Positions 1-9,898 of a DNA stretch of 64,000 nt are shown here, piece after piece. The notes beneath the pieces were generated by a model. That model saw nothing but the letters and a program-made list of their open reading frames with translations. It was not told where the DNA came from and made no database searches. Where the stretch lies: assembly GCA_027604185.1 (NCBI GenBank), contig JADGKB010000006.1, positions 62,001 to 126,000 of the forward strand, read 5' to 3'. The stretch comes from Boothiomyces macroporosus (lineage: Eukaryota > Chytridiomycota > Chytridiomycetes > Rhizophydiales > Terramycetaceae). A program made the position numbers and the translations under genes. Every line of letters begins with the position of its first letter. Within the stretch, counting starts at the first letter, position 1.

Positions 1-853
1 TGATATTTGGTGTCAGATAGTTTAGATTGTACTTGCGGCTCTTGCAAAATCTCTTGCAACGCGTGTTTATGTCCAGAAGAAGAATGAACGAGAATTATTT
101 TATCTCTATGATCCAAAATTACTTTTTGCTGTTCTTTAAGGGCTAAATCAATGATATACTTGTACAATGCCTCCTTTATAAACCCTTTGTTAGTATAAAT
201 CACCTGGGCTGGCGATAATCAATACTTTGACGATATCAAAATTGATATGATGAATGATTCCTTGATATACTTGATGAAAGAATCTAATGACTCCCTTGTC
301 ATGATCGGTAGTAGTTCCTCTTCTCTTTTTAGGAACATTTGTCTCTATTCGTTGCCTAACGATAGTCATATTCTCCGTAACAAGACAAATTTGAGCCAAG
401 CCTTCCTGTAGTACCACTGCACCGATATCTGCCTTGTTTTGGACATTGCAACAGTCATTGATCCTATCAAGATGAATAATATCCCACTCTTCTTTTTCAA
501 TGGTAAACGGACGATGTAATTCCAAATCTGAATTAGTTTAATTTACCAAGAGTGTGATACTGTCCCATTTTGACATATTTGTTTTCCTCGATATTCTTCC
601 CATTCACTCTCAGTACGGAAGCCTGTACGTCGAAAAACACAGTCTCTACTTTAATAGTGAGAGTGGTCTTTTGGGAAAGTTTTTCTGTTGACCCAGTGTT
701 GGTTTCGGATACCACTCTTCTAACAGTAGTGGCTTTTAGAATGTCATCCTTGAACAGCAAGTTGTATGTGTGCCACAGGTCCTCTGTATCTTCCGCTATC
801 AGCTTTACGAATCCAGAAGAATTCTTTTCCAATTTCTTTGAAACTAATTTCAT
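1..853 (-). CDS. PELO: Pelota/Dom34 ribosome-rescue factor (3' end cut by window edge)
   Basis: Pelota pairs with Hbs1 to split ribosomes stalled in no-go and non-stop decay in the cytosol. Exon 1 (853 down to 547) gives the SmF-like N-terminal domain beginning MKLVSKKLEKNSSGFVKLI and ending KMGQYHTL. Exon 2 carries the GAVVLQEGLAQICLV block of the eRF1-like central domain. Exon 3 gives ASPGFIKEALYKY and HSSSGHKHALQEIL, and reading runs off at SDTKY. Removing introns of 19 nt at 528-546 and 185-203 restores the family sequence exactly across both joints. The C-terminal eRF1 domain lies outside the window. The start codon lies 19 bp from the start codon of the opposite-strand gene. Identification is secure. 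Confidence 0.96.
185..203 (-). other. 19-nt spliceosomal intron in pelota
   Basis: On the minus strand this reads gtgatttatactaacaaag. Removal joins GCC AGC CCA G to GG TTT ATA AAG and restores the pelota motif A-S-P-G-F. The branch-like actaac sits 4 nt before the acceptor G. Confidence 0.93.
528..546 (-). other. 19-nt spliceosomal intron in pelota
   Basis: On the minus strand this reads gtaaattaaactaattcag. Removal joins CAC ACT CTT G to AT TTG GAA TTA and gives YHTLDLELHRPF, the family sequence. Without splicing the frame hits a stop at once. It is a clear example of the intron class found throughout the window. Confidence 0.95.
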
Positions 854-872
854 TCTCTGATCTTTTTCAAAA
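854..872. promoter_or_regulatory. 19-bp start-to-start interval of a divergent pair
   Basis: Only 19 bp (tctctgatctttttcaaaa) separate the pelota start codon (minus strand) from the next start codon (plus strand). It contains a TTTTTCAA element on the plus strand, like that seen before many other starts here. Core promoter sequence for one or both genes must overlap the neighbour's coding region. No experiment supports a promoter here; this is inferred from spacing. Confidence 0.5.
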
Positions 873-1310
873 ATGACTGAAATATTTTATGAAAAGATAG
901 AGGACGGACGAGCGAATAACCTCAAGATTAATCTTAAAGACGGGACATACAGACTGGTTGGCAGGCGGAAAGGGAATACTTTTGATGTGTTTGCAAGCGT
1001 GGAAGTGGATCCTGCAGAAATGGAAACAGAAAGGAATTACTTTGAAAAATACCAGCACAAGGGCACAGTATTACAAGATCCACAAGACAGAGAATTTATT
1101 TTTGCAAACAGTAATATAACTGACTCTATGGAAACCCTTGTTCAGGACAGACCAATTGCAGAAAAAGTTCAAGGCTTGCTTCGATCCAACCAAGGCTTTA
1201 CTTTAGAGTATCTGGAAAGCCAGCTGAACCAGAAGCTAGCTGGAACCTTGCAAGAACTTCAAGCGGATTTTATTATTTATGAAACGGACGGTAAATACTA
1301 CACGCTGTGA
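873..1310 (+). CDS. Small conserved-looking protein of unknown function, 145 aa
   Basis: This is a single-exon frame with a start 19 bp from pelota's start. The product begins MTEIFYEKIEDGRANNLKIN and is acidic to neutral, with no signal peptide or membrane segment. The last 45 residues (LLRSNQGFTLEYLESQLNQK, then a short beta-like FIIYETDGKYYTL) have the helix-helix-wing rhythm of a winged-helix fold. That is pattern recognition only and I do not recognise the family. The frame is intact, codon use resembles the neighbours and the gene is tightly packed, so it is probably real. Confidence 0.7.
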   Translation: MTEIFYEKIEDGRANNLKINLKDGTYRLVGRRKGNTFDVFASVEVDPAEMETERNYFEKYQHKGTVLQDPQDREFIFANSNITDSMETLVQDRPIAEKVQGLLRSNQGFTLEYLESQLNQKLAGTLQELQADFIIYETDGKYYTL

Positions 1311-1430
1311 ATATAGATTATTGAGATCTATTTACAATCTGATTCAACCGGTCAAGATATCTGCCTGTAATACCTGCTAGCTGAGCTAGATATCTCTAAT
1401 ATATTTACTTTTTTTTCTAATCAAAAACAA

Positions 1431-2387
1431 ATGGAAAAATCAAGCTCAAGGCTCCCAAACAAAGAATTGATTAATGCATTGGAACTGACTTCCAAGCCAG
1501 TTCAGGAATCGAAAAAGCCAGAGGAATTTACCAGGCATCACCAGAGCCACTTTACAAATACCAATGTAATAATGAATCAAGAAAATATAATTCATGATAT
1601 TCAACCTGTGTTCCTTCAACAGTCAGCTGCTCAAGATGGGCAAGGCGTGCTTGAGTTACTGCGGTCTGGTAATTTTACAAACGAGACTGAAGAATATACA
1701 ATGAGGAAAACGGAATTCCCAATGGATAATGAACTGGAAAATCCACAAGTAACTATACATTCAATAGTAAGAGATGGCCAAGACATAATCAATTACTTGA
1801 AGCTAAATCGATATGCTATTGATATGGAGAGGAAAGAAGACTTTGATTTGACTAGTCTGATCAATGAATTTGAGCAGGCGGAAAAGGCAGAGGATAAGCC
1901 AAGACTCAGGAGCGCTCTATCTAGACTGCAGATGCTTAAAAGGCATATTAGTAAAGAAAATTTTAAATAAAGATAATGGTGAAATTGGAAATGCAACCCT
2001 AATGTTTGCAAGTGAATCGAGTGTTTTCAAGTTTACGCGAAATGGCAACAGAAAGAATAACAGTGAGAGAAAAAATCATTACAAATGTAGGCTTTTGTCC
2101 CAAAGGTATTTTGGATTAATCTAGATGCGATTGGGTGGTTGTACGCAGCAAGAGGATTCTACAAGTTGAAGCAATATCATGCGGTAATTGAGTGCGTAGC
2201 GCCGGCACTGAGAAATGAAAGAACTAAAAGGGAAGGGCAGCATTTACTCGCCTTTTCTTTGTTAAATACCGGACAACCAGAAGCTGCTGCTGGAGCTTAT
2301 TTCAAGTCAATCAACTACGGAAATGACACTGATTGGCAGAGCTTGGTAGAACTGTTTATTGATAATCCGAAATTAAAATTGACCTGA
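1431..2387 (+). CDS. TPR-containing protein, two or three exons
   Basis: The first exon runs from MEKSSSRLPNKELINALEL to about 1950 and ends in a helical LQMLKRHI segment. The last exon (from 2124) contains AIGWLYAARGFYKLKQYHAV and ALRNERTKREGQHLLAFSLL, a tetratricopeptide-like helical pair. A 19-nt intron (2105-2123, gtattttggattaatctag) is clear. The junction near 1951-2012 is uncertain. A 62-nt intron keeps the frame, and so do two introns (1951-1972 and 1979-2012) flanking a 6-nt exon. Alternatively two separate genes abut. TPR proteins act as scaffolds; no specific partner is evident. Confidence 0.6.
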
Positions 2388-2436
2388 TTTTTCTATATTC
2401 TTTTTCACAAGGTTTTTATTTTTTCCTTCAAACACG

Positions 2437-4846
2437 ATGAGTTCGGACGACGACTATTCCGTCAGCGACGTTGATTCAGAGGTTGAAGTTTCAGTCTCCA
2501 AGAGGGTTAAAGTAGGCGAATACAAACATGTAGAGCACACGCCTGTAAAGAAACAGCTAGGGTTGAAACGAAGTGTTCAAGGATATCTTCCTACCCCAAG
2601 TTCAACATTCAGAAAGCCACTAAAGCCAATATGTACAAACACAGATGCGGAAAGGTTTATGGCTGTTCCATTTAAAATCCCAAAGTTCTTGAAACCTCCT
2701 CCCTCAGCTCACGGAGGACTTCGACCTGGAACAACTTTGGGATTACGGAGAAATACTCAGGTCAATATTCATCCATTGTATGATCCGGATGCGGAAAATG
2801 CTATTGTGTTGTTTAGACCATTGGTACAATTAACCGAAGACGAAAAGCTTAGCAGGATTGCTAAAAACCCTGGGAAGCCAGTAGATTTCGAAGTGGAAGT
2901 TGTAATTGATCCAGTATTAGGAAATGTATTGAGACCGCATCAAATTGAAGGAGTAATTCATTGTTAATTTAGGTAAAATTCTTGTTTGATTGTACAACTG
3001 GAAGAAGATCGGAAGATGCATTCGGATGCATCATGGCAGATGAAATGGGTCTCGGAAAGACTCTAGTAAGGCCACTTTAACCTAGCAATGTATCACTTTA
3101 CTGTGGACTTTACTTCGGCAATCGGAAATTCCAGGGAAGCCTACTATTGAAAAAGCAATTATTGCTTGCCCATCAAGCTTGGTCAAGAACTGGGCAAACG
3201 AGTTGACCAAATGGCTAGGTGAGGGGCGAGTCAGGCCATATTCGTGCGACAACAAAGGCACAAAAGAACAAACTAGCAAAGACATTTCTCAGTTTGTTTC
3301 GGCCAAGGGTAGAGGGATTGTAAATCCTGTTTTGATCGTCTCTTATGAAACGTTGAGGATTTATTCAGAAATTCTTCAGAAAACAGAAATCGGGCTACTT
3401 TTATGCGATGAAGGTACTGTTTATTAACCCCAGGGCACCGATTAAAGAATGCAGATTCCCAGACCTATATTTCCTTGAATGCATTGAATGCAAAGCGAAG
3501 AGTAATTCTTTCTGGCACCCCAATCCAAAACGACTTGACCGAATACTTTAGTTTGCTTAGTTTTGCAATTCCAAACGTTCTTGGAACTGGGGCAGAGTTT
3601 AGAAAAAAGTATGAAATTCCAATTTTGAGAGGGAGGGATGCAGATGCAACTGAAAAAGACAGACTTCGTAGTGAAGAGTGCCTTCAAGAACTTCTGTCAA
3701 CTGCAAACAAATTCATCATCAGAAGAACTGCCGAATTGTTGACTAAATATCTTCCAACAAAGTATGAATACATTGTTTTCTGCAGAATGACTGAATTCCA
3801 AAAGAAACTGTACAGGCACTATTCTCAACAGGAAATGCAAAGATTGATAAAGTCGGAAAACAGCGAAAAGAAAGGTGGACAGTCAACTTTAAAAGCAATG
3901 ACAACAATGAAGAAAATAGTTAACCATCCTGCCCTGTTAACCGCCAAGGATGTCCCTGATAGTTGGATTCCAGCTGGCTTCAATTTTAACGACTGTCTTC
4001 CTGAGTTTTCGGGTAAATTCTGGTTGTTGGAACAGATGCTTGTACAAATGAAGCGTGAATCAAACGACAAGATTGGTAAGTTGCTTTAACCATAGTTTTG
4101 ATTAGTAATTACACTCAAACTTTGGATTATATTGACAAAATGTGTAGAGTAAGAAGATGGCCTTTCTGCAGGTTGGATGGTACAATGACAATTCCTAAAC
4201 GACAAAAAATTGTCGATAGATTTAATGACCCAACTCAACCAGAATTTATTTTCTTGCTTTCATCAAAAGCTGGTGGCTGTGGTATTAACTTGATTGGTGC
4301 TAACAGATTGATATTGTTTGACCCAGATTGGAATCCTGCAAATGATGCCCAAGTACTCTATATTTAATATTAGGCTCTTGCTAGAGTGTGGAGAGACGGG
4401 CAAAAGAAAACCTGCTTCATCTACAGGTTTATTGCTACTGGAACAATTGAAGAAAAAATATTTCAACGTACCTTTCTCTAAAACTAGGTCAAGCCCACAA
4501 ACAATCTCTTTCGTCTTGCGTTGTTGATGAAGAGCAGGATGTAGAAAGGCATTTCTCATTAGAAAGTCTCAAGCAGCTGTTCAAATATAATGAAGACACA
4601 CTTTGTGACACTCATGATACTTTCCGATGCAAACGGTGCCAAAATGGAAAGCAGTTGATTAAACCCCCAGAAAACGCGATAAACACTGGGGCTACAGCAG
4701 CGGATACCAGCACTTGGAATCACTATAGTGAAATAGAAATTCACAAGGTCTTTGATACTATTTTGAATACTCAAGCGCGAGAAACCAAGTTGGTATCTTT
4801 TGCTTTCCAAAACAAAAGTCACGACGGTCAAGTAAAGAAACCATAG
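2437..4846 (+). CDS. RAD54: RAD54 DNA translocase (Snf2 family)
   Basis: RAD54 remodels chromatin and stimulates Rad51 strand exchange in homologous recombination. I see [11 protein letters not shown] at the domain entry, Walker A with motif I ([12 protein letters not shown]), motif Ia ([14 protein letters not shown]), a DEGHR box, the [10 protein letters not shown] motif III block, [14 protein letters not shown], and motifs V/VI ([20 protein letters not shown], then ARVWRDGQK). The C-terminal Cys cluster is kept. Seven introns of 20-21 nt (for example 2953-2972, 3066-3085, 3414-3433, 4076-4095, 4353-4373, 4468-4487) each interrupt a conserved motif, and splicing each restores it. Length is about 755 aa, normal for the family. 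With MSH4 at the other end it suggests a recombination-competent organism. Confidence 0.97.
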
Positions 4847-4887
4847 CTTGTTGCTAGAAATAAATTCATGTTGATAATTCCTAGTTG

Positions 4888-4937
4888 GACGTCATCTGCG
4901 TGCGCTAATCGCCCTTTTTCTGTTTGTGCTGACGTCA
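4888..4937 (+). promoter_or_regulatory. Two CRE/ATF-like GACGTCA sites upstream of alpha-actinin
   Basis: GACGTCA occurs at 4888-4894 and the full palindrome TGACGTCA at 4930-4937, 23-30 bp before the actinin start codon. TGACGTCA is the classic binding site of CREB/ATF-type bZIP factors. Two copies within 50 bp of a 113-bp spacer is suggestive, but function is inferred. Confidence 0.45.
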
Positions 4938-4959
4938 AGTTTTTAACTTTTTACAAATC

Positions 4960-7095
4960 ATGCTCGAAAGAAACGTTACAGTAAAATCGTCAAACCAAGA
5001 TTTGAGCAAAGCAGCCACGGAAACCGTTACCGACACCGCCAAGTAATTTCCTATTTAAAATAGAATATTTGACAAAAGTTGGGAGCAAGTACAAAAGAAG
5101 AGTAATTTGTAAAATAACGCCAGCATTCACCAACTGGATAAACATTCACTTGAAGGAGTGCGATGCTCCTCCAATTGTTGATTTGGCTACCGATCTATCA
5201 AACGGAGAAAATTTGATTTTGTTGTTGCGTAACTAAAAGTAATTATAGAGGTTATTGGCGATGAATCGCTTGGCAAATTCAACAGACACCCAAGAATCAG
5301 ATTACAAAAAATCGAAAACGTAAACAAGGCGTTAGAATTCATCAAGAAGAGAGGAGTAAATCTCACCAATATCGGTGCTGAAGTACTTGAGCATAACCAT
5401 AGGATATTGTTGATTCAAATGAAAAATTGATTTTGGGGCTAATCTGGACCATTATTTTAAGATTCTCTATTGCCGAGATTAGCGAAGAGGGTCTTACTGC
5501 CAAGGAGGGTCTTTTACTTTGGTGTCAAAGAAGGACCACTCCATATGAAGCTGACTTTAAGATTATCAACTTTACTTCCAGCTGGATGGATGGTCTAGCA
5601 CTATGCGCGTTAATTCACCGTCATAGACCTGACTTGTTAAATTACTGGGCCTTGGATAAAGTTATCTTTGCTAATCCTAGAAACAAAAGCACGCAAATAC
5701 CCAACTTGCTTTCGATATTGCTGAAAAGCACTTGGGCATTCCAAAGTTGTTTGCAGTCGAAGATGTTGTTGATGTCATCAGAGTATAATTCAGACTTACT
5801 TTAGCCTGATGAAAGATCCGTAATGACTTATGTCGCGCAATATTTCCACGCATTCTCTGCTCTAGACAAATTTGGAGTTGCTGGCAGAAGAGTTGGCGCT
5901 CTCGGACAAGTACATCCTTCTTTACAGTAGCTTCTTCAAAATGTTTGGGACATGCAAAACGATTATGAAAAGAGAGCAACCGCATTAATTGATGCATTGG
6001 CTCAGATCCAGTCCACATGGGTCAACCCACAATTCAAAGGCTACTTGGATGCCAAGAACCAATTACTGGAATTTGAAAACTACAAAGGAACCAGCAAGAG
6101 AGGCTGGGTTACTGAAAGAAGGGACTTGGATTCTTTGCTTGGAAATATCCAAACTAAATTAAAGACCTATAATTTAAGACCTTACGCTCCTCCACCACAT
6201 TTGACCAAGGATCAACTAGACAACCACTGGAAAACTCTTGTCCAATCTGAAGCGGCTAGAAAAAGAACCTTGACCAACTATATCAGAGAGTAAGTCACAT
6301 TTTACCGTAGTGCTAAAGATGCTTTGAGACAAAAGTTTGCAAAAGCAGCCAACGACTTCCAAGAAGCTTTGAACAATATTTCCTTGCAGCTAGCATCTCT
6401 AGATGGTGAACTTGAAACTCAACTTCAAGTTACACAAAAATTGCAAAGCCAAATCAATCCGTTCGCTGAACAACTATCTTCATTGGCATCCTTGGACGCT
6501 CAATTGATTGAAGCAAACATTGAAGACAATGAGTAAGTATTTCTAAATTAGATACACTATTTATTCAGTTGAGGATTTATCATTCGAGTACGAATTAGTG
6601 GCTCAAAGTTTGGTAAAGAAATCAGCATTTATTGAAAATCAAATTATTGCTAGATCAAAGACCAACTTTACTCCACAACAATTGGAACAATATTCTGAAA
6701 CTTTCCGTATATTTGACAAGGATAATTCCAACGGTCTCATTCGTGAAGAATTCAAAGCTGCTTTGCAAGCAGAAGGTACTGTTCTTGATCAAAATGATTT
6801 TGAAAATACTTTCCTAAAGATTTCCCAAGGCTCTAATGAAATCAACTTTGAACAAGTACGTTTCAATTAACTATAGTTTATTGAATATGCAAGAAGTTTG
6901 GAAGAAGACAAATTGACTCAAGATCATTTGTCTGTTGCCTTCAAGACTTTGGCTGGAGACAAGGACTTTGTTACTGAAGCTGATTTCTACCGTGGAGGAT
7001 TAACTCCGCAAGTAGTAGAGTATTTGAAGACTCAATTGCCAAAGAAGGATGAGGGATACGACTATGCGTCCTATATTAGCTACGTCTTTATTTGA
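4960..7095 (+). CDS. Alpha-actinin, short (fungal/protist) type
   Basis: Alpha-actinin is an actin cross-linking protein. The order is two calponin-homology domains (first block TFTNWI through NVNKALEF; second from [15 protein letters not shown] with [11 protein letters not shown]), then spectrin-like helices ([20 protein letters not shown] onward) and a C-terminal EF-hand pair with a good loop ([14 protein letters not shown]) and a degenerate second one. The rod is shorter than the four-repeat animal rod, as in fungal and amoebal forms. At least ten introns of 19-22 nt are needed; each restores CH- or EF-domain sequence (e.g. gtacttgagcataaccatag near 5382, gttatctttgctaatcctag near 5661). 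Two CRE-like sites precede the start. Confidence 0.95.
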
Positions 7096-7129
7096 TTAAA
7101 CTGTTCTTGTTTTAGAATTTAAATATTCT

Positions 7130-7787
7130 TTATTGACTTGGTTTCCCTGGAGCTGCGGCATTATATTTCTAGAATTAGATATACAAACTTTTTTGTTCAA
7201 GTTCCATGGAACGTATTTGTACTTTATCATATGTTGGATTTGTCTTCGCATAGTGAGAATGAATAATAAGATGAAATACATTAAAAGGATGGGCCAGAAT
7301 ACTGGCAAATCAAAGGCATCAAACATTGTACATGTAAAAGCAATCAGAAACGCTCTGGTAGAATAATACCTAGGATAAGCATGACATACCAGAACTTGAA
7401 TTCCGGCAATCTTCTAATAAACGGGCGGAACTCATCATCTACTTTGGTAGGCAACATTGGTCCGTCATCTTCAGCATCATTCAATTCCTGTTCAAGTGCA
7501 GGATCAAACTTTGGAGTCAGAAATGCTAAAAAAACATTGAGCAAGTATATCCCAAGAGCATACTGAATTTAAAAACATAAATACTGTAACAATATACCAA
7601 CCATTTGCTGTGACTGCTCTGATAATATACAACACCCCAAGAATTCCAGTTCCAATCCATCTTTGGGTGGTGAATGGAGTAAGATCGTCGAGCAGCTTTT
7701 GATATCTCTAGCAATTTAATATTCAAGTACTCGATTCAATTGTGTAGCAACTCCCGTGGTAGGAGATGGTGAAGTAGGATTTTGCAT
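7130..7787 (-). CDS. RER1: RER1, ER membrane-protein retrieval receptor
   Basis: RER1 is a Golgi four-helix membrane receptor that returns escaped ER membrane proteins. Recognisable blocks are [25 protein letters not shown], the signature [21 protein letters not shown] segment, and [18 protein letters not shown] followed by [17 protein letters not shown]. Splicing introns of 20-23 nt, including gtatgtcatgcttatcctag and gtttgtatatctaattctag, joins five exons and gives a C-terminus [13 protein letters not shown]. Length is about 186 aa, normal. The start codon is at 7785-7787. Confidence 0.95.
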
Positions 7788-8063
7788 TTGGTTAAAGTAG
7801 ATTTTGTGGAAAAAAAGCTGGCTTGTTCCACCAAAATATTACTATATCCATCTACCGTTAATTATATTTTGCTTTAACTATTCAGACAGTAATCCTTCCA
7901 TTTGAGGACCTTCATCCCGCCACCTGATTCTGCTCATCATAAACAAAGAAATCAAATTGAATCAATTAGAATGGCGAGATGTGGTTAATCCAAAATCATT
8001 AGTTGATGCCTTATTGGTTTTCAACATTTCGTTTTTTCAATTTTTTCAAAAACATCAAAAAAA

Positions 8064-8687
8064 ATGAAATTACCACCAGTGAATATGAGACTGCAGATAG
8101 TGAATCCTTTTTAACTTTAGAGAACAAAGTTCAAGAAACCAGATATTCATGTGTACCTACAAGAAAATGTTGAAGGATTGGGGAATGCGGGTGATATTGT
8201 ATTGGCTAAATTGGGCTACGCAAGAAACTATCTGGTTCCATTCAAAAAGGCATATTACGTTCCTAGACATCGGGGCAAGCCAATATTGCCGGACAACTGG
8301 GTCGCACCAGTGAAAGAAACCGGGGATATTTTGGAAAAAATCACTCCCGCAATTATTACTGTACCTTACAATATCAATTCTATTCAAACTGTCACTCCAA
8401 TTGAACAGATTGAGCACATAATGTCAGATATGGAATTGAAAGACGCATTACTCAAAGTCCAGGATTTGGAATTCCAAAGAGTGCGAATCAAGAAAGATTC
8501 GGATAAAATATTCGGTTCAGTTACTCCTGCCGATATTGCTAATGCTCTATTAAACCAGAATATCAGTATTGACAAGGAAAAGATTCAAGGGCGATTCAAG
8601 GAAATTGGATCTCATTCCGCTACAATAACACTGTCCGAAGATATAGACCCAATCGCCATCAGCATAATTATCAGAGATATTGAATAA
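8064..8687 (+). CDS. MRPL9: Mitochondrial ribosomal protein bL9m
   Basis: This is a large-subunit mitoribosomal protein. A first exon of 12 codons (MKLPPVNMRLQI) is joined through a 21-nt intron (8100-8120) to RTKFKKPDIHVYLQENVEGL. The L9 signature GLGNAGDIVLAKLGYARNYL follows, and the C-terminal L9 domain has KIFGSVTPADIANAL. Length is about 200 aa. The upstream DNA is strongly T/A-tracted (tttttcaattttttcaaaaa). The stop codon overlaps a shared polyadenylation palindrome with frataxin. Confidence 0.93.
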
Positions 8688-8699
8688 AACATTTTATTC
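8682..8699. terminator. Palindromic two-way polyadenylation site between converging genes
   Basis: GAATAAAA-CA-TTTTATTC is an inverted repeat with 8-nt arms. Each arm supplies the last codon, the TAA stop and an AATAAA signal for one of the two converging genes (L9 on plus, frataxin on minus). Stop codons are 6 bp apart. The role as a 3'-end signal is inferred from AATAAA position. Confidence 0.6.
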
Positions 8700-9115
8700 C
8701 GGAGTTTTGATTTTACTTTCCAGTAACTGAGTCAGTTCATCATCTAATAAAGAGTTTAAGCTAATTCCAGTTCTACTGTAAATCCATTTGGTTTTTAACC
8801 CGTTCAAGTCAAATCTTTTAGGTCCAGATATTGGTGATGAAAGCCATATTTGCTTATTTGGAGGTTGCTTGTTCAGGACATATGTTCCTTTTGCCCCTAA
8901 CTTGAGAGTCATCACACCACTCTATTGTTAAGTAAAGGTACAGAATATAATACATCGTAGCCATCCACTGTTGTCTGATCCCCGAATTCTTCCAAATATT
9001 CCACCAGATTATCCAAATATCTATCCGCATGCTTATGGTATTCAATGTCTGTTAATGTTGAATTAAATCTAAACCTTCTGGTTGTGAGTTGAAGTAAATT
9101 TCTCCTCAAGAGCAT
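8694..9115 (-). CDS. FXN: Frataxin, mitochondrial iron-sulfur assembly factor
   Basis: Frataxin activates the mitochondrial NFS1-ISCU complex. A basic, Ser/Thr-rich presequence ([19 protein letters not shown]) is typical of a matrix targeting peptide. The acidic first helix region [18 protein letters not shown] follows. A 20-nt intron splits YDVLYS from [19 protein letters not shown]. The diagnostic [17 protein letters not shown] block is complete. Length is about 134 aa, normal for the mature protein plus presequence. Confidence 0.96.
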
Positions 9116-9158
9116 CTTTTGAAATTCAAAAAAAATGATTTCGCAAAGTCGCTTTATT

Positions 9159-9735
9159 TCACACTTGTACTTTTTCCTGCATTTTAGTTGAAATATCTTT
9201 GAAACTGCCATGGATCAGGGGAGTAAATGGTGAACCGGAAGTACTAGATACTGGTATTCTTTGGCTGCTACCTGCAATGGTGTGGAATTTAAATGTTGGT
9301 TCAAGATTCTTTTGAGGAAAACCATGGAATCTGTAATCTATCTTTGTTTTCTTTGAAAAGTAGTTTATGAGGCTGTTCCTTAGATTTGAAAATGAAATTG
9401 CTCTCCAGTCAATTCTACTGTAAAGTTGACAATAGCCAGCGAGTTCTGAGAGTTCGTATCTCCATAATAATCTGGATAAAAGCATGGTTGACTTGTGCAA
9501 GTTCTTTTCCATGTTGTAAATTGAGTTATCTACATTAACATTATTTACCATAGCTTGAAAGGTCTGGGAAGTCTTTTGTACTTTCTTCAGGTGTCTCCAT
9601 CACCACTTTCAAGTATTCTTCATCCTCTGGAATGAAACTTGCATGTAAATGATTTCTGGACGCTAACACAATATCCATCGCGATTATCCACTTTTGTTTG
9701 GCTACGATACATCTATTTATACAATTTAATATCAT
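9159..9735 (-). CDS. Unknown protein, two exons, about 186 aa
   Basis: Exon 1 begins MILNCINRCIVAKQKWIIAM. A 19-nt intron (gtaaataatgttaatgtag) joins DLSSY to DNSIYNMEKNLHKS. The product has a helical middle (LLSRLLWRYELSELAGYCQL) and a Ser/Thr-rich tail. No domain is recognised. An alternative start at the internal Met in WIIAMDIVLASRN is possible. The gene lies 43 bp upstream of the frataxin start on the same strand. Confidence 0.6.
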
Positions 9736-9898
9736 TATTTCAACAACTGAATGTTAATTAGGTTTACTTCCACACGTATTATTATCCAAAACACCGTTTG
9801 TAAACTCTGCTATTGAAAATCGCGTATGCTCCATGTAAAAGGAAGAAATTAGAGTCAAAATTATACACTCAAAATATATTTGTCATTGTATATTGATA

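Noticed and set aside
570..860. Plus-strand 96-codon frame
   Set aside because: It is antisense to pelota exon 1, which matches its family throughout.
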